64,000 nt of DNA from Streptomyces kronopolitis (GCF_014646275.1 NZ_BMND01000027.1:1-64000), one strand, 5' to 3'. Shown: positions 44,672 through 53,747, numbered from the stretch's first letter. Numbers and translations: made by a program. Notes: a model not told the origin generated them from the sequence alone.

Positions 44672-45283
44672 CTAAGACCCGTGACCGGCGAGGGGATCGG
44701 GATCAGATGTGTGCCCGTCGGTGGGGCCGGGGCAGCGGGAGCGGATCACGCCCTTGTCGGCCAGTAGGGCGTATACGGCGGCCGCGGTCTGGGTGATCGA
44801 CATGTGGTGGGTGGTCAGGCGCAGGTCGGGGTCGGGCGGTGGCTCGTACGCCACGTCGGGCGGCGGTGTGGGGGCGGCGGGGCCGGTTTCTTCCCCGGTG
44901 GGGCGGCGCTGGGCGCAGACGGACCGCGGGGCGTCCAGGTGGATTTCCACGTAGGGGGTGCCGGATGCCTCATGGCGCCGGCGGACGGCGGCGCGGCCGG
45001 CCGCGCCGGGGGCGGTGGCGGAGACCAGGGTGAGGAAGCCGTTGCGGGCCAGGACCTCGGCGGCGAGGCCGGTGCGCTCCGTGTGCCGGTGGGGGTCGTC
45101 CCGTGCGGGTCCGGTGGGGAGCGTCGCGTACCGGGGGTCGCCGTCGAGGATCTCCACCCGGTGGCGCCGTTCGCGCAGGGCGTCGGCGAGGGCCTGCGCG
45201 ATGGTGGTCTTGCCGGAGCCGGGCAGTCCGGTGAACCAGACCGTCGCGCCGGCGCATCCGCACCTGAGACCGTCGTCGTTCAT
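44672..45283 (-). CDS. cysC: Adenylylsulfate (APS) kinase
   Basis: This encodes 203 residues and phosphorylates APS to PAPS, the sulfate donor for sulfotransferases. The Walker A motif GLPGSGKTTIAQALADAL is at residues 18-35, followed by VEILDGDPRY, RTGLAAEVLARNGFLTLVSATAPG and YVEIHLDAP. The canonical DGDxxR is DGDPRY, and the usual lid sequence after it is altered (ATLPTGPARDDPHRHTERTG). The gene lies one base after the sulfotransferase stop, so the two form a sulfation unit. The C-terminal tail is rich in Pro and Asp. Confidence 0.88.
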   Translation of the reverse strand: MNDDGLRCGCAGATVWFTGLPGSGKTTIAQALADALRERRHRVEILDGDPRYATLPTGPARDDPHRHTERTGLAAEVLARNGFLTLVSATAPGAAGRAAVRRRHEASGTPYVEIHLDAPRSVCAQRRPTGEETGPAAPTPPPDVAYEPPPDPDLRLTTHHMSITQTAAAVYALLADKGVIRSRCPGPTDGHTSDPDPLAGHGS

Positions 45284-45284
45284 G

Positions 45285-46574
45285 TCAGCGCTTCTCCCGC
45301 GGTACGTCGAAGCGGTCGTAGTAGAAGGCGAAGCGTTCCCTGAGTTCGGGGACGTTCAGGGCGAAGTCCTCGGCGGCGTAGCGGTGCCGGCCGCTGCGGT
45401 GCTTCTCGGCCGTGGCGTACGCGCGCATCGCCTGCTCGGTGGCGTCGTCCAGTTCGCGGCCGGCCACCTCGTACACCCGGCGTACCTCGCGGATCGGGTC
45501 CTCGACGAGCAGGCGGAAGAACACGTCCACGACCTGGTGCTCACGGCCCGCGCGGTCCCGCAGCGAGGCGCGAAGGGACCGCTCGATGATGTCGGCGGCG
45601 AACTTGCCGATGAGGTGGGGGTTGGGGTGGGCGAAGTAGACCCGGGAGCCGTAGGCGACCATGTTGCTGAAGGAGATGACCGAGGTCACCGGGTCCCGGT
45701 GGGTCTGCACCACGGTGGCGTCGTCGAAGGCGCCGAACAGCGGGAGCAGCATTTCGGCGTGGCCGGGGGACTTCAGCACCCAGCGGTCACCGGCCGGGCG
45801 GCTCCATTGCAGGAACTGCAGGATCCGTTTGAAGTAGCGGTAGCCCTCGGTGTGGTCGGTGGTGGTGTACCACCGGGTGTAGGCGGGGACCAGCCCGATG
45901 TCCTCGTACATGGGTGAGCAGTGGCTCAAGGACAGCAGCAGGTTGTCCTCTTCGGCCTCGTCGTGCACGAGCTCGTGCATCGCGGCCTGTTCGGGCAGGA
46001 TCCGGTTCGTCATCCCGACCTCGACCCGGCTGGCCTGGATGCGGGGGTCGGGGTCCTTGCGGGCGGCGGTCAGGTCGCCGTCGGGCAGGGGGTGGCTCGA
46101 CTCCCACAGCGGGAGGGAGCGGGAGAGCGGGTCCCGGGCGATGAGGCGTTGCAGGAAGGTCGTGCCGGTGCGCGGTGCGCCGGTGATGAACAGCGGTGCG
46201 GCCACCGGCGCTTCGAAGACCTCCGGGCGGCGTGCGGCCAGTTCGGCCAGGCGCAGCCGGGTCGAGAGGTTCTTGACCAGCTGGCTGTGCAGCATGAACC
46301 GGCCGTTCGCACTGAGCTGGACCTCCTCGGTGAGCGAGTGGCACAGCAGGGCCAGCGGCTCCTCGAAGGCGCTGCCCGCGGCGGCGGCCGGCACCTTGGC
46401 CTTGCGGGCCGCCTTGCGCTTGAGCGCATCGGGGTCGAGCGGCCACAGTCGCGGCGCCAGCGGCCCGAGCAGCCCGTTCATCGCTCTGAGCGGCCACGGG
46501 AGACGCGGGTACGCCAGAAAGGTGCCGCGTGCGGTGAGTTCTTGACGTTGCGGAAGCGGCACGTGGGTCAGCAT
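45285..46574 (-). CDS. PAPS-dependent sulfotransferase (Sulfotransfer_3-like)
   Basis: This encodes 429 residues. The 5'-phosphosulfate loop is FITGAPRTGTTFLQRLIARDP at about residue 127, and the 3'-phosphate motif WVLKSPGHAEMLLPLFGAFDDATVVQTHRDPVTSVISFSNM follows at about residues 262-302. A long N-terminal helical region and a C-terminal helical pair complete the fold. This subgroup is large and related to Stf3-type enzymes that sulfate lipids and quinones in actinobacteria. It is preceded by PAS-LuxR-like box 6 and paired with the APS kinase, so the final product or an intermediate is probably sulfated. ATG 46574 follows GGGAG; ATG 46619 is unlikely. Confidence 0.88.
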   Translation of the reverse strand: MLTHVPLPQRQELTARGTFLAYPRLPWPLRAMNGLLGPLAPRLWPLDPDALKRKAARKAKVPAAAAGSAFEEPLALLCHSLTEEVQLSANGRFMLHSQLVKNLSTRLRLAELAARRPEVFEAPVAAPLFITGAPRTGTTFLQRLIARDPLSRSLPLWESSHPLPDGDLTAARKDPDPRIQASRVEVGMTNRILPEQAAMHELVHDEAEEDNLLLSLSHCSPMYEDIGLVPAYTRWYTTTDHTEGYRYFKRILQFLQWSRPAGDRWVLKSPGHAEMLLPLFGAFDDATVVQTHRDPVTSVISFSNMVAYGSRVYFAHPNPHLIGKFAADIIERSLRASLRDRAGREHQVVDVFFRLLVEDPIREVRRVYEVAGRELDDATEQAMRAYATAEKHRSGRHRYAAEDFALNVPELRERFAFYYDRFDVPREKR

Positions 46575-46655
46575 CAACTTCTCCCATGGGGGTGAACCGA
46601 TCGCCGGTATTCTGGTCACGCACCGTGCACACCCGGCAAGGCTCTACCGGAATAA

Positions 46656-46671
46656 CTAGGAGTTCTTCTGG
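46656..46671. promoter_or_regulatory. Candidate PAS-LuxR box 6 (weak)
   Basis: CTAGGAGTTCTTCTGG has 10 of 16 matches. It is 82 bp upstream of the sulfotransferase start. Confidence 0.35.
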
Positions 46672-46752
46672 GCTTCCGGGGCTCGCCGCGACGGCCACCT
46701 CGGGAGACCCGTCGGGCGGCCCGCGAGGCGCCGCGGAAGGCGGTGTGACCAG

Positions 46753-46815
46753 CCCGGCAGCCGGGTGGGCGCGCACGCGTCGTTCCGCTGCGTGCGCGCC
46801 CACCCGGCTGCCGGG
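46753..46815 (-). terminator. 26-bp perfect hairpin terminator
   Basis: Arms 46753-46778 and 46790-46815 with an 11-nt loop lie 21 bp beyond the stop of the VC0807-like gene. It separates that gene from the sulfation pair on the same strand. Confidence 0.85.
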
Positions 46816-46835
46816 AGCCGTGTCCGCGGCTCCGC

Positions 46836-47567
46836 TCAGGCCGTCCCGTCGTCCTTCGACTCCGCCGAGGCCCGGGATCTGCCCGGCCGCCTCCCCCGGC
46901 CGGGGAAGAGCAGCTGGAACACCCCGGTCCGGTGCAGGATGATGTGCGTGATCACCTGGAGCACGAGGTAGGTCACGAAATACAGCGCGCCGTCGAGCGC
47001 CGGCACCGTGTCGACGGACAGGGTGTACGCCATGATCACGCGCAGCGCCGCGTCGACGAGCAGCCCGCAGCCCCACAGCACGGTCAGGCCGCGCCAGATG
47101 CGCCGGAATTGCGGGTCGGTGCGCCAATACCCTTCCAGGGCCTCCGACTTGCCCGGGAGCAGCGTCTTCAGCGCGCGGTAGGTGAAGGGGCGGGAGGTGA
47201 ACAGCGAGCCGAGGATCCACAGTGCGATCAGCCCGGTGAACCAGCCGCCTCTGGCCAGGGCCAGGCGGGGGCTGCCGGAGATGAGGGAGCCGAGGCCGGC
47301 GAGCACGAGGATGGCGATGACGAAGAGGCCGACGCTGTCGACCTTGCGCTGTTTGACGATGGAGTAGCCGGTGCTGAGAGCCGGCGCGGCGGCGCTGATC
47401 AGCAGCGACACCAGCTCGCTGCAGCCCGCGCTGCGCAGCGCGTAGTAGAGCCCCACGGGAAGGACGACATCACAGAGCAGGGTCACCGCGAACTGGCGGC
47501 GGGCTGCGGTCTGCTCGCGTTGATTGCTGTCTTGTGCCAACTCGGTCTCGTCACGCAGTGCAGCCAT
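46836..47567 (-). CDS. VC0807-family membrane protein
   Basis: This encodes 243 residues. The hydrophobic segments are about residues 25-45 (FAVTLLCDVVLPVGLYYAL), 50-70, 78-95, 110-128, 165-185 and 195-215. VLPVGLYYALRSAGCSELVSLLISAAAPALSTGYSIVKQRKVDSVGLFVIAIL is the VC0807 family pattern, usually annotated as an intracellular-septation-like integral membrane protein without known function. The charged tail is Arg- and Gly-rich. ATG 47567 follows AAGGAG. It is divergent from the C-methyltransferase gene, with a box between them. A role in product export or tolerance is possible. Confidence 0.75.
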   Translation of the reverse strand: MAALRDETELAQDSNQREQTAARRQFAVTLLCDVVLPVGLYYALRSAGCSELVSLLISAAAPALSTGYSIVKQRKVDSVGLFVIAILVLAGLGSLISGSPRLALARGGWFTGLIALWILGSLFTSRPFTYRALKTLLPGKSEALEGYWRTDPQFRRIWRGLTVLWGCGLLVDAALRVIMAYTLSVDTVPALDGALYFVTYLVLQVITHIILHRTGVFQLLFPGRGRRPGRSRASAESKDDGTA

Positions 47568-48003
47568 CGCTGCTCCTTGAGTCGTCTGTTGCCGCCCGTC
47601 CGTGGGGGATCGGACCGCTCTCCGAAGAGTCTGCGCCACCGGAGCCCGATCGGCCCCGAGACCCACGACCCGGCATCCACGGCGAGCACCCCACGGCGAG
47701 TTGCATAGCTAAGCAAAAACTAGCACACGCAAGCAGGCGCGGCGACCCCTCGCCGCGGTGGAGCGGCGCCGAGGCCGGGCACCGGCCCGGACCGCAGAGC
47801 CTGCCACCGGCAGGTCCCGGAGGTGGCCCCGGTCTGAGGGTTCTGGAGCATTTTCCAGAATGCGTCCCGGAACCACGCCGACCCGGGATTCCGGCATTAG
47901 GGTCACCGGCAGTTACCTGGCGGGGCTCGCCGCGCGTGGCGTGGGATCACGACGCCGGTTCCGATCCGGTCCAGCCGATGGTGGAACGCGACCTGGAGAA
48001 TCC
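47568..48003. other. Divergent promoter region (VC0807 / C-methyltransferase)
   Basis: This 436-bp non-coding region has PAS-LuxR-like box 7 at 47843-47858. At 47703-47730 there is an unusually A-rich stretch for this genome, with GCTAAGCAAAAACTAGC and CACGCAAGC repeats, possibly a second operator. GATGGTGGAACGCGACC at about 47979 weakly recalls the leader shared by the PKS and epimerase genes. Confidence 0.5.
47843..47858. promoter_or_regulatory. Candidate PAS-LuxR box 7
   Basis: CTGGAGCATTTTCCAG has 12 of 16 matches and lies inside a longer TTCTGGA/TCCAGAA inverted repeat (47841-47860). Confidence 0.55.
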
Positions 48004-49236
48004 ATGATCATCGAAGACTGCCGTATCTGCGGCAACCGCAACCTGCTGCCCGTCCTCGACCTGGGCCCGCAGGCGCTCACCGGCGTCTTTCCCCAGACCC
48101 GGGACGAGGACGTCCCGGCGGTCCCCCTCGAACTCCTCAAGTGCTCCCCGGACGGCTGCGGCCTCGTCCAGCTCCGCCACACCGCCGACTTCGGGCTGAT
48201 GTACAACGAGAACTACGGCTACCGCTCCGGGATACGCCCGTTCATGGTCCAGCATCTGCACCGCAAGGTCGCGGCGATCACCGACCTGGTCGACCTGGGC
48301 CCGGACGACCTGGTCCTGGACATCGGCAGCAATGACTCCACCCTGCTGCGCGGCTACCCCACCCCCGGCCCGACCCTGGTCGGCATCGACCCGACCGGCC
48401 CGAAGTTCCGCGAGCACTACCCGCCGGGCGCCGAGCTGATCCCCGACTTCTTCTCGCGCGACCTGTTCTCCGACCGGTTCGGCGCGCGCCGCGCCAAGGT
48501 GGTCACCTCCATCGCGATGTTCTACGACCTGCCGCGGCCGATGGCGTTCATGCAGGACGTGTACGACGTCCTCGAAGACGACGGTGTCTGGGTGATGGAG
48601 CAGAGCTATCTGCCGGCGATGATCGAGGGCACCGCCTACGACGTGGTGTGCCACGAGCACCTGGAGTACTACGCGCTGAGCCAGATCGAGTGGATGGCCG
48701 AGCGCGTCGGCTTCACGGTCCTCAAGGCCGAACTCACCGAGGTCTACGGCGGCAGCCTGTGCGTGACCCTCGCCAAGCGGCCCGGCCGCTACCCCGTGGA
48801 CGAGGCCGGACTGGCCGCCGTCCGTGCCCGGGAGACCGCGCTCGGGCTGGACACCATGGCCCCGTTCGAGGCGTTCGCCGAGCGCGTGCACGGCTACCGC
48901 GACCGCCTGCGTGACTTCCTCGATGAGTCGCGCAAGGCGGGCAGGGTGACCCTCGGGTACGGCGCCTCGACCAAGGGCAATGTCATCCTGCAGTTCTGCG
49001 GGCTCACCGAGGACGACCTGCCGTGCATCGGCGAGCCCAACGCGGAGAAGTCCGGCTGCTTCACCCCCGGCACGAAGATCCCCATCGTGTCCGAGGAGGA
49101 GGCCAAGTCCCGCCGTCCCGACCAGCTGCTGGTACTGCCCTGGATCTACCGGGACGGCTTCATCGAGCGGGAGAGCGACTTCCTGGCCGGCGGCGGCAAG
49201 CTGGTCTTCCCGCTGCCCGACCTCTCCGTCGTCTGA
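48004..49236 (+). CDS. NDP-sugar C-methyltransferase (TylCIII/TcaB9-type)
   Basis: This encodes 410 residues. The N-terminal zinc-binding module CRICGN...LDLGPQALTGVFP...CSPDGCGLVQL, the SAM domain LVLDIGSNDSTLLRGY and VTSIAMFYDLPRPMAFMQDVYDVLEDDGVWVMEQSYLPAMI, and the C-terminal Rossmann-like half (GYGASTKGNVILQF, IPIVSEEEAKSRRPDQLLVLPWIYRDGF) match the sugar C-methyltransferases that add a methyl at C3 of a 4-keto-deoxysugar. The catalytic HEHLEYY motif (CHEHLEYYALSQIEWM) is present. ATG 48004 follows GGAGAATCC. With the 3-dehydratase and epimerase in this cluster it predicts a branched deoxysugar. Confidence 0.9.
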   Translation: MIIEDCRICGNRNLLPVLDLGPQALTGVFPQTRDEDVPAVPLELLKCSPDGCGLVQLRHTADFGLMYNENYGYRSGIRPFMVQHLHRKVAAITDLVDLGPDDLVLDIGSNDSTLLRGYPTPGPTLVGIDPTGPKFREHYPPGAELIPDFFSRDLFSDRFGARRAKVVTSIAMFYDLPRPMAFMQDVYDVLEDDGVWVMEQSYLPAMIEGTAYDVVCHEHLEYYALSQIEWMAERVGFTVLKAELTEVYGGSLCVTLAKRPGRYPVDEAGLAAVRARETALGLDTMAPFEAFAERVHGYRDRLRDFLDESRKAGRVTLGYGASTKGNVILQFCGLTEDDLPCIGEPNAEKSGCFTPGTKIPIVSEEEAKSRRPDQLLVLPWIYRDGFIERESDFLAGGGKLVFPLPDLSVV

Positions 49237-49276
49237 CCGTGCCGCTTCGCCCGGCAGGGACCGTCCGGATCCGGCA

Positions 49277-49292
49277 CTAGGGAATCTTCCAC
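49277..49292. promoter_or_regulatory. Candidate PAS-LuxR box 8
   Basis: CTAGGGAATCTTCCAC has a perfect left half (CTAGGGAAT), with 12 of 16 overall. It is upstream of the duplicated leader and the epimerase gene. Confidence 0.55.
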
Positions 49293-49399
49293 ATGGGCCC
49301 CGCCCATACTGAGGCAGCCACAGCCGGGTCCGGCCCGTCCCTCCGGCCGGAACAACGGACCGTGCGCGGTGCCGCGACGAGCCGCACCCGCCTGCGCAA

Positions 49400-49447
49400 G
49401 GCACAGACCAGTTTCCGAACGTGGTGGGAGCGCGAAAACGTGAGTGA
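49400..49447 (+). repeat. Leader sequence duplicated upstream of epimerase (copy 1)
   Basis: This is nearly the same as the minus-strand sequence 62063-62016 ahead of the PKS. Shared parts include CAGTTTCCGAA versus CTGTTTCCGAA, then GTGGTGGGAGCGCGAAA, then ACGTGAGTG. In this copy the GTG at 49440 begins only a 31-codon frame that ends at 49535 just before the epimerase start. Confidence 0.8.
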
Positions 49448-49540
49448 CATGAGGCGCAGCACCGAACCGAGCCGGCCGCGGCGGCCCCGGGCGTGCCCCG
49501 CGGCACCGCCCGCACACGACGCGACGGGCAGGTGACCGTG

Positions 49541-50161
49541 ATGCATACCCGAAAGCTCGCTGTCGCCGGCGGATTCGAGTTCACCCCCGACATCCACACG
49601 GACCAGCGCGGGCTGTTCGTCTCGCCGCTGCAGGACGAGGCGTTCCTCGCGGCGGTCGGCCACCGGTTCCCCGTGGCACAGACCAACCACAGCCGGTCGG
49701 CCCGGGGCGTGCTGCGCGGTCTGCACTTCACGGCCACTCCCCCGGGCCAGGCCAAGTACGTCTACTGCGCGCGGGGCCAGGCCCTGGACGCCGTCGTGGA
49801 CATCAGGGTGGGCTCCCCCACGTTCGGCCGGTGGGACCTCGTCCGGATGGACTCGGAGTCCTTCCGGGCCGTGTACATCCCCGACGGACTCGCCCATGCC
49901 TTTCTGGCACTTGAGGACGACACGGTCATGTCGTACCTGGTGAGCAGCGCCTACGACGCCGAGCTGGAGCACGCGATCGATCCGCTCGACCCCGCGATCG
50001 GGCTGCCCTGGCCGCCCGAGGTGAAGTTCCTGCTGTCCGCGCGCGACACCGTGGCGCCCACTCTGGCCGAGGCCGAGGCCATGGGCATGCTCCCGCAGTA
50101 CGCCGACTGCCTGCCGGCCGTGCCGGCCGCCGACCCGGGAGGAATCCGGGTCGGTGAGTGA
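49541..50161 (+). CDS. dTDP-4-keto-6-deoxyhexose 3,5-epimerase (RmlC-like)
   Basis: This encodes 206 residues. The cupin fold is recognisable: FEFTPDIHTDQRGLFVSPLQDEAFLAA, the substrate loop TNHSRSARGVLRGLHFTATPPGQAKYVYCARGQALDAVVDIRVGSPTFGRWD, the catalytic His in GLHF, and DGLAHAFLALEDDTVMSYLVSSAYD. It converts the D-sugar intermediate to the L-series or epimerises C5 and/or C3. ATG 49541 is chosen; in-frame GTG codons at 49532 and 49538 are alternatives. It is followed 13 bp later by the ketoreductase, forming an operon. Confidence 0.92.
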   Translation: MHTRKLAVAGGFEFTPDIHTDQRGLFVSPLQDEAFLAAVGHRFPVAQTNHSRSARGVLRGLHFTATPPGQAKYVYCARGQALDAVVDIRVGSPTFGRWDLVRMDSESFRAVYIPDGLAHAFLALEDDTVMSYLVSSAYDAELEHAIDPLDPAIGLPWPPEVKFLLSARDTVAPTLAEAEAMGMLPQYADCLPAVPAADPGGIRVGE

Positions 50162-50174
50162 GGAGAGGGGTGCC

Positions 50175-51134
50175 GTGGCACCGTCCAGGCCGTCCCCCGG
50201 TCCCGCGCGGGTGGCGGTGCTGGGGGCGACCGGTTGTGTGGGCCGGCATCTGTGTGCCGCCTTCGCGGCCGAGGGCAGCGAGGTCGTCGCGATCGCTCGG
50301 CGGTATGTGCCGCAGGTCGCGGCCCACCGGTTCCTGCCCCTCGATGTCGCGGGCAGCACCGTCGGGGAACTCGCCCGCGTACTGGCCCGCGAACGGGTCG
50401 ATGTCGTGGTCAACGCGACCCTCGGCTGGGGGGAGGAACTGCACTACACCAACGTGCAGTTGGTGGAGCGGCTGATCGGCGCGCTGGCGCGGCTGCCGTC
50501 CCCTCCGCGGCTGGTCCACCTCGGCACCATCCACGAATACGGCCCCGTCCCCTCCGGGACGTCCCTATCCGAGGACACGGAGCCCGCTCCGGAGAACCCC
50601 TACCCGAAGGCGAAGCTCATCGCCTCCCGGAAGGTGCTCGACGCCGTCCGCGACGGCGCGCTCGACGCGGTGGTCCTGCGGGTGGCCAACACCCTGGGGC
50701 CGCACCCCGCCCTGGAGAGCTTCTTCGGCTCCCTGGCGGTCCGGCTCCGCGGCACCGACCCGGCCACCGGAATCGAGCTGACCATCGCCGACGCCCGGCG
50801 TGACTATGTCGACGTCCGGGACGCGGTGGACGCCGTGGTCAAGGCGGCCCGGACCACCCGCGCCGACCCCTTGGTCAACATCGGCTCCGGCCGGGCGAGG
50901 GGCGTACGGGAGCTGGTGGACGAGCTCGTCGCCGCCGCCGGGCTGCCCCCGGAGACGGTGCGCGAGCGGCGCGGGGAGGTGCACAGCAGGGGCGCCGACT
51001 GGATCCAGGTCGACATCGCGCGCGCCCGAGGCCTCCTCGGCTGGCACCCCCGGTACACCGTCGGGGAGTCCATGCGGGCGATGTGGGAGACCGTGTGCGC
51101 GGACCAGCCGCTCCCGGCCCGGCAACCGGGCTGA
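50175..51134 (+). CDS. NDP-hexose 4-ketoreductase-like epimerase/reductase
   Basis: This encodes 319 residues and is an extended SDR. The NAD(P) motif VAVLGATGCVGRHL is at about residues 13-26, and the catalytic pair is Tyr/Lys in ENPYPKAKLIAS (YxxxK, about residue 145), with Thr in HLGTIHEYG. The C-terminal half has RRDYVDVRDAVDAVVKAA and the typical NIGSGRARGVRELVDELV. It probably reduces the C4 ketone to finish the deoxysugar. GTG 50175 after AGGAGAGGGG is preferred over GTG 50154. It is co-transcribed with the 3,5-epimerase. Confidence 0.85.
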   Translation: MAPSRPSPGPARVAVLGATGCVGRHLCAAFAAEGSEVVAIARRYVPQVAAHRFLPLDVAGSTVGELARVLARERVDVVVNATLGWGEELHYTNVQLVERLIGALARLPSPPRLVHLGTIHEYGPVPSGTSLSEDTEPAPENPYPKAKLIASRKVLDAVRDGALDAVVLRVANTLGPHPALESFFGSLAVRLRGTDPATGIELTIADARRDYVDVRDAVDAVVKAARTTRADPLVNIGSGRARGVRELVDELVAAAGLPPETVRERRGEVHSRGADWIQVDIARARGLLGWHPRYTVGESMRAMWETVCADQPLPARQPG

Positions 51135-51172
51135 ACCACGTCCTCCGCGCCGCTTCCCACGCGAGGCAAACG

Positions 51173-51188
51173 CTAGGGATTTGCCGGG
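51173..51188. promoter_or_regulatory. Candidate PAS-LuxR box 9
   Basis: CTAGGGATTTGCCGGG matches 14 of 16 positions. It is 131 bp upstream of the ABC ATPase gene. Confidence 0.65.
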
Positions 51189-51220
51189 TAGTTCGTGCTC
51201 GGCGCGACAGGACTCGAAGT

Positions 51221-51260
51221 GTTTGCTCAGCCATGTCAGAATATGCTCACGCGAGCAAAC
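51221..51260. promoter_or_regulatory. GTTTGCTC/GAGCAAAC inverted repeat upstream of exporter
   Basis: The outer arms are 51221-51228 and 51253-51260, and the inner arms TGCTC/GAGCA are at 51244-51257. It lies between box 9 and the ABC ATPase start, in an unusually AT-rich stretch. It is a plausible second operator, for example for a product-sensing repressor not in the window. Confidence 0.5.
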
Positions 51261-51318
51261 CATTCGAGTGCGCGGTGGACGACGGACGAGATTCGCATCC
51301 GCGAGGCAGGAGGCCGCC

Positions 51319-52101
<783 letters not shown>

Positions 52102-52127
52102 CCGCGCGCTCCCCCACGGAGGTTGAC

Positions 52128-52979
52128 TTGTCGCACTCGCCCCCCGCCGCGCCCTCGGCGCCGGCCGGATCCGAGCCCGCGGAGGTACCGTCCCGGCGCC
52201 ATGCGGCCAGGAGGAGTTCCGGCCTGGCCGACCTGGCCGCCGACACCCGCCTGATCCTCGGGCGCTATCTGCGGCAGACGCTGCGCGCCAAGATCGGCCT
52301 GGTGGTGGGCGTCCTGATGCCGCTGCTCGTGCTGTTCTTCTTCGGCCCTCTGCTGACGCACCTACAGCTCGGCACCGGCGGTGACGCCTGGCAGACGCTG
52401 GTGCCGGGGCTGCTGGTGCAACTCGGCATGTTCAGCGCCGCCTTCGCCGGCATCGGCATTCTCATCGAGAAGCAGCACGGTGTGATCGAGCGGATGCAGG
52501 TCACCCCGGTCAGCCGGCTCGCGCTGCTCATGGGCCGGGTCCTGCGCGATGTCGTGCAGATGCTGGCCCAGTCGCTGCTGCTCGTGCTGGCGGGGATGGC
52601 GATGGGGTTGCGCGCCCCGGTGCTCGGCGTCCTCATCGGCTTCCTGTTCGTCGCCGTGCTCACGGTGGCGCTGGCCTCGCTGTCCTACGCCCTGGCCATG
52701 CGGCTGAACTCCCCGGAGGAGTTCGCCCCCGTGGTCAACACCATCAACCTGCCGGTCATGCTGCTCTCCGGCATCCTGCTGCCGATGGCACTCGCGCCCG
52801 GGTGGCTCGACCTGGTGTCGAAATTCGTGCCGCTGCGCTACCTGGTGGAGGCGGTCCGGGAGGCGTTCCTCGGCCACTACACCAGCACCGCGATGATCCG
52901 GGGCGCCCTGGTCGCGGCGGTGCTCGCCGCCATCGCGATCTTCCTCGGCGCCCGGATCTTCCGCAAGGCGGGGGCTTAG
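52128..52979 (+). CDS. ABC-2 type permease, DrrB-type
   Basis: This encodes 283 residues from TTG 52128, which follows ACGGAGGTTGAC at normal spacing; no ATG or GTG fits as well. After about 40 polar residues and LADLAADTRLILGRYLRQTLR (the family's N-terminal amphipathic region) there are six hydrophobic helices: about 57-76, 90-112, 137-160, 165-190, 197-217 and 257-277. The inter-helix segment EKQHGVIERMQVTPVSRLALLMGRVLRD is the typical ABC-2 membrane motif. It partners the ATPase upstream. Confidence 0.9.
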   Translation: MSHSPPAAPSAPAGSEPAEVPSRRHAARRSSGLADLAADTRLILGRYLRQTLRAKIGLVVGVLMPLLVLFFFGPLLTHLQLGTGGDAWQTLVPGLLVQLGMFSAAFAGIGILIEKQHGVIERMQVTPVSRLALLMGRVLRDVVQMLAQSLLLVLAGMAMGLRAPVLGVLIGFLFVAVLTVALASLSYALAMRLNSPEEFAPVVNTINLPVMLLSGILLPMALAPGWLDLVSKFVPLRYLVEAVREAFLGHYTSTAMIRGALVAAVLAAIAIFLGARIFRKAGA

Positions 52980-52999
52980 ACCAGCGGTCCGCATGACGG

Positions 53000-53045
53000 G
53001 AGGCGGTCAGGTCAGGGGCTGTGGATGCCCTGACCTGACCGCCTC
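53000..53045. terminator. 18-bp hairpin between convergent genes
   Basis: Arms 53000-53017 and 53028-53045 with a 10-nt loop. It serves the exporter operon and perhaps the convergent cold-shock gene. Confidence 0.85.
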
Positions 53046-53120
53046 GTCGTGCGGCGCCTTCGCCCCGCCGGACGCCGTGCCCGGCGGCCCGGCCGCGGGT
53101 GGTCCGTGCGGGGCGGTGGG

Positions 53121-53558
53121 TCAGGCGTCGATCCAGTGGTGCGTCTGGGCGAGTTCCATGACGCGCTTGCGGACCTGTACGAGTTGCGCCGCGGTCAGGG
53201 TCGGTGCCGCGTCGAGCAGCGCCTCGGTGAGTTCACCGCGGAATTCGGCGGCGGTCAGGACCTCGCACACCAGCTCCTCGTCCGACTCGGCGGCCGCGGA
53301 CCGCTCGGGGGTCACCGCGCCGGGAGCCGGCCGCCGCACGGTGGCCGTGCGCGCCGGTTCGAGCAGCTGCACCTCGCCGGCCTTGAGGCCGCGGTCCCCC
53401 ACCTCGGTGAGGTACTCGACCCGCAGTCCACTGCGGAACAGATGCTTCTCGTCGCACAAGTCGTTGGCGTGCACGAAGACATCCTCACCACCGGCGTCCG
53501 GGGCGATGAAGCCATAACCTCGCACGTCGTCGAACCGCACAACCGTACCCGTAGCCAC
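53121..53558 (-). CDS. Cold-shock domain protein with C-terminal extension
   Basis: This encodes 145 residues. The N-terminal cold-shock domain (MATGTVVRFDDVRGYGFIAPDAGGEDVFVHANDL) has RNP1 as GYGFIAP and RNP2 as VFVHA. A ~65-residue C-terminal part (ELVCEVLTAAEFRGELTEALLDAAPTLTAAQLVQVRKRVMELAQTHHWIDA) looks like a helical module. It binds single-stranded RNA or DNA, but the role here is unknown. Similar proteins occur as accessory genes in several Streptomyces clusters. GTG 53558 is the only reasonable start. Confidence 0.85.
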   Translation of the reverse strand: MATGTVVRFDDVRGYGFIAPDAGGEDVFVHANDLCDEKHLFRSGLRVEYLTEVGDRGLKAGEVQLLEPARTATVRRPAPGAVTPERSAAAESDEELVCEVLTAAEFRGELTEALLDAAPTLTAAQLVQVRKRVMELAQTHHWIDA

Positions 53559-53747
53559 CTCGGGCTCCCCTCTACTCCACCATCATCAGCACGCACACCG
53601 CACACGTCTCCGCAGGGCTGCCCTGCGGCATCACACACCAGACCTGCCCCGGCTCGGGCCGGCGCCTTCGGCGGCCTGCCCGGCTCCGGACGGTCCGCCG
53701 TCCCGTTCCACCGCGCGGCCGGTCGACACCGGCCGCCGAGCCCGGTG

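Noticed and set aside
49293..49535. 80-codon frame before the epimerase as a real gene
   Set aside because: Only its last 31 codons follow a ribosome site, and that segment is a copy of the PKS leader; probably a leader remnant rather than an independent protein.
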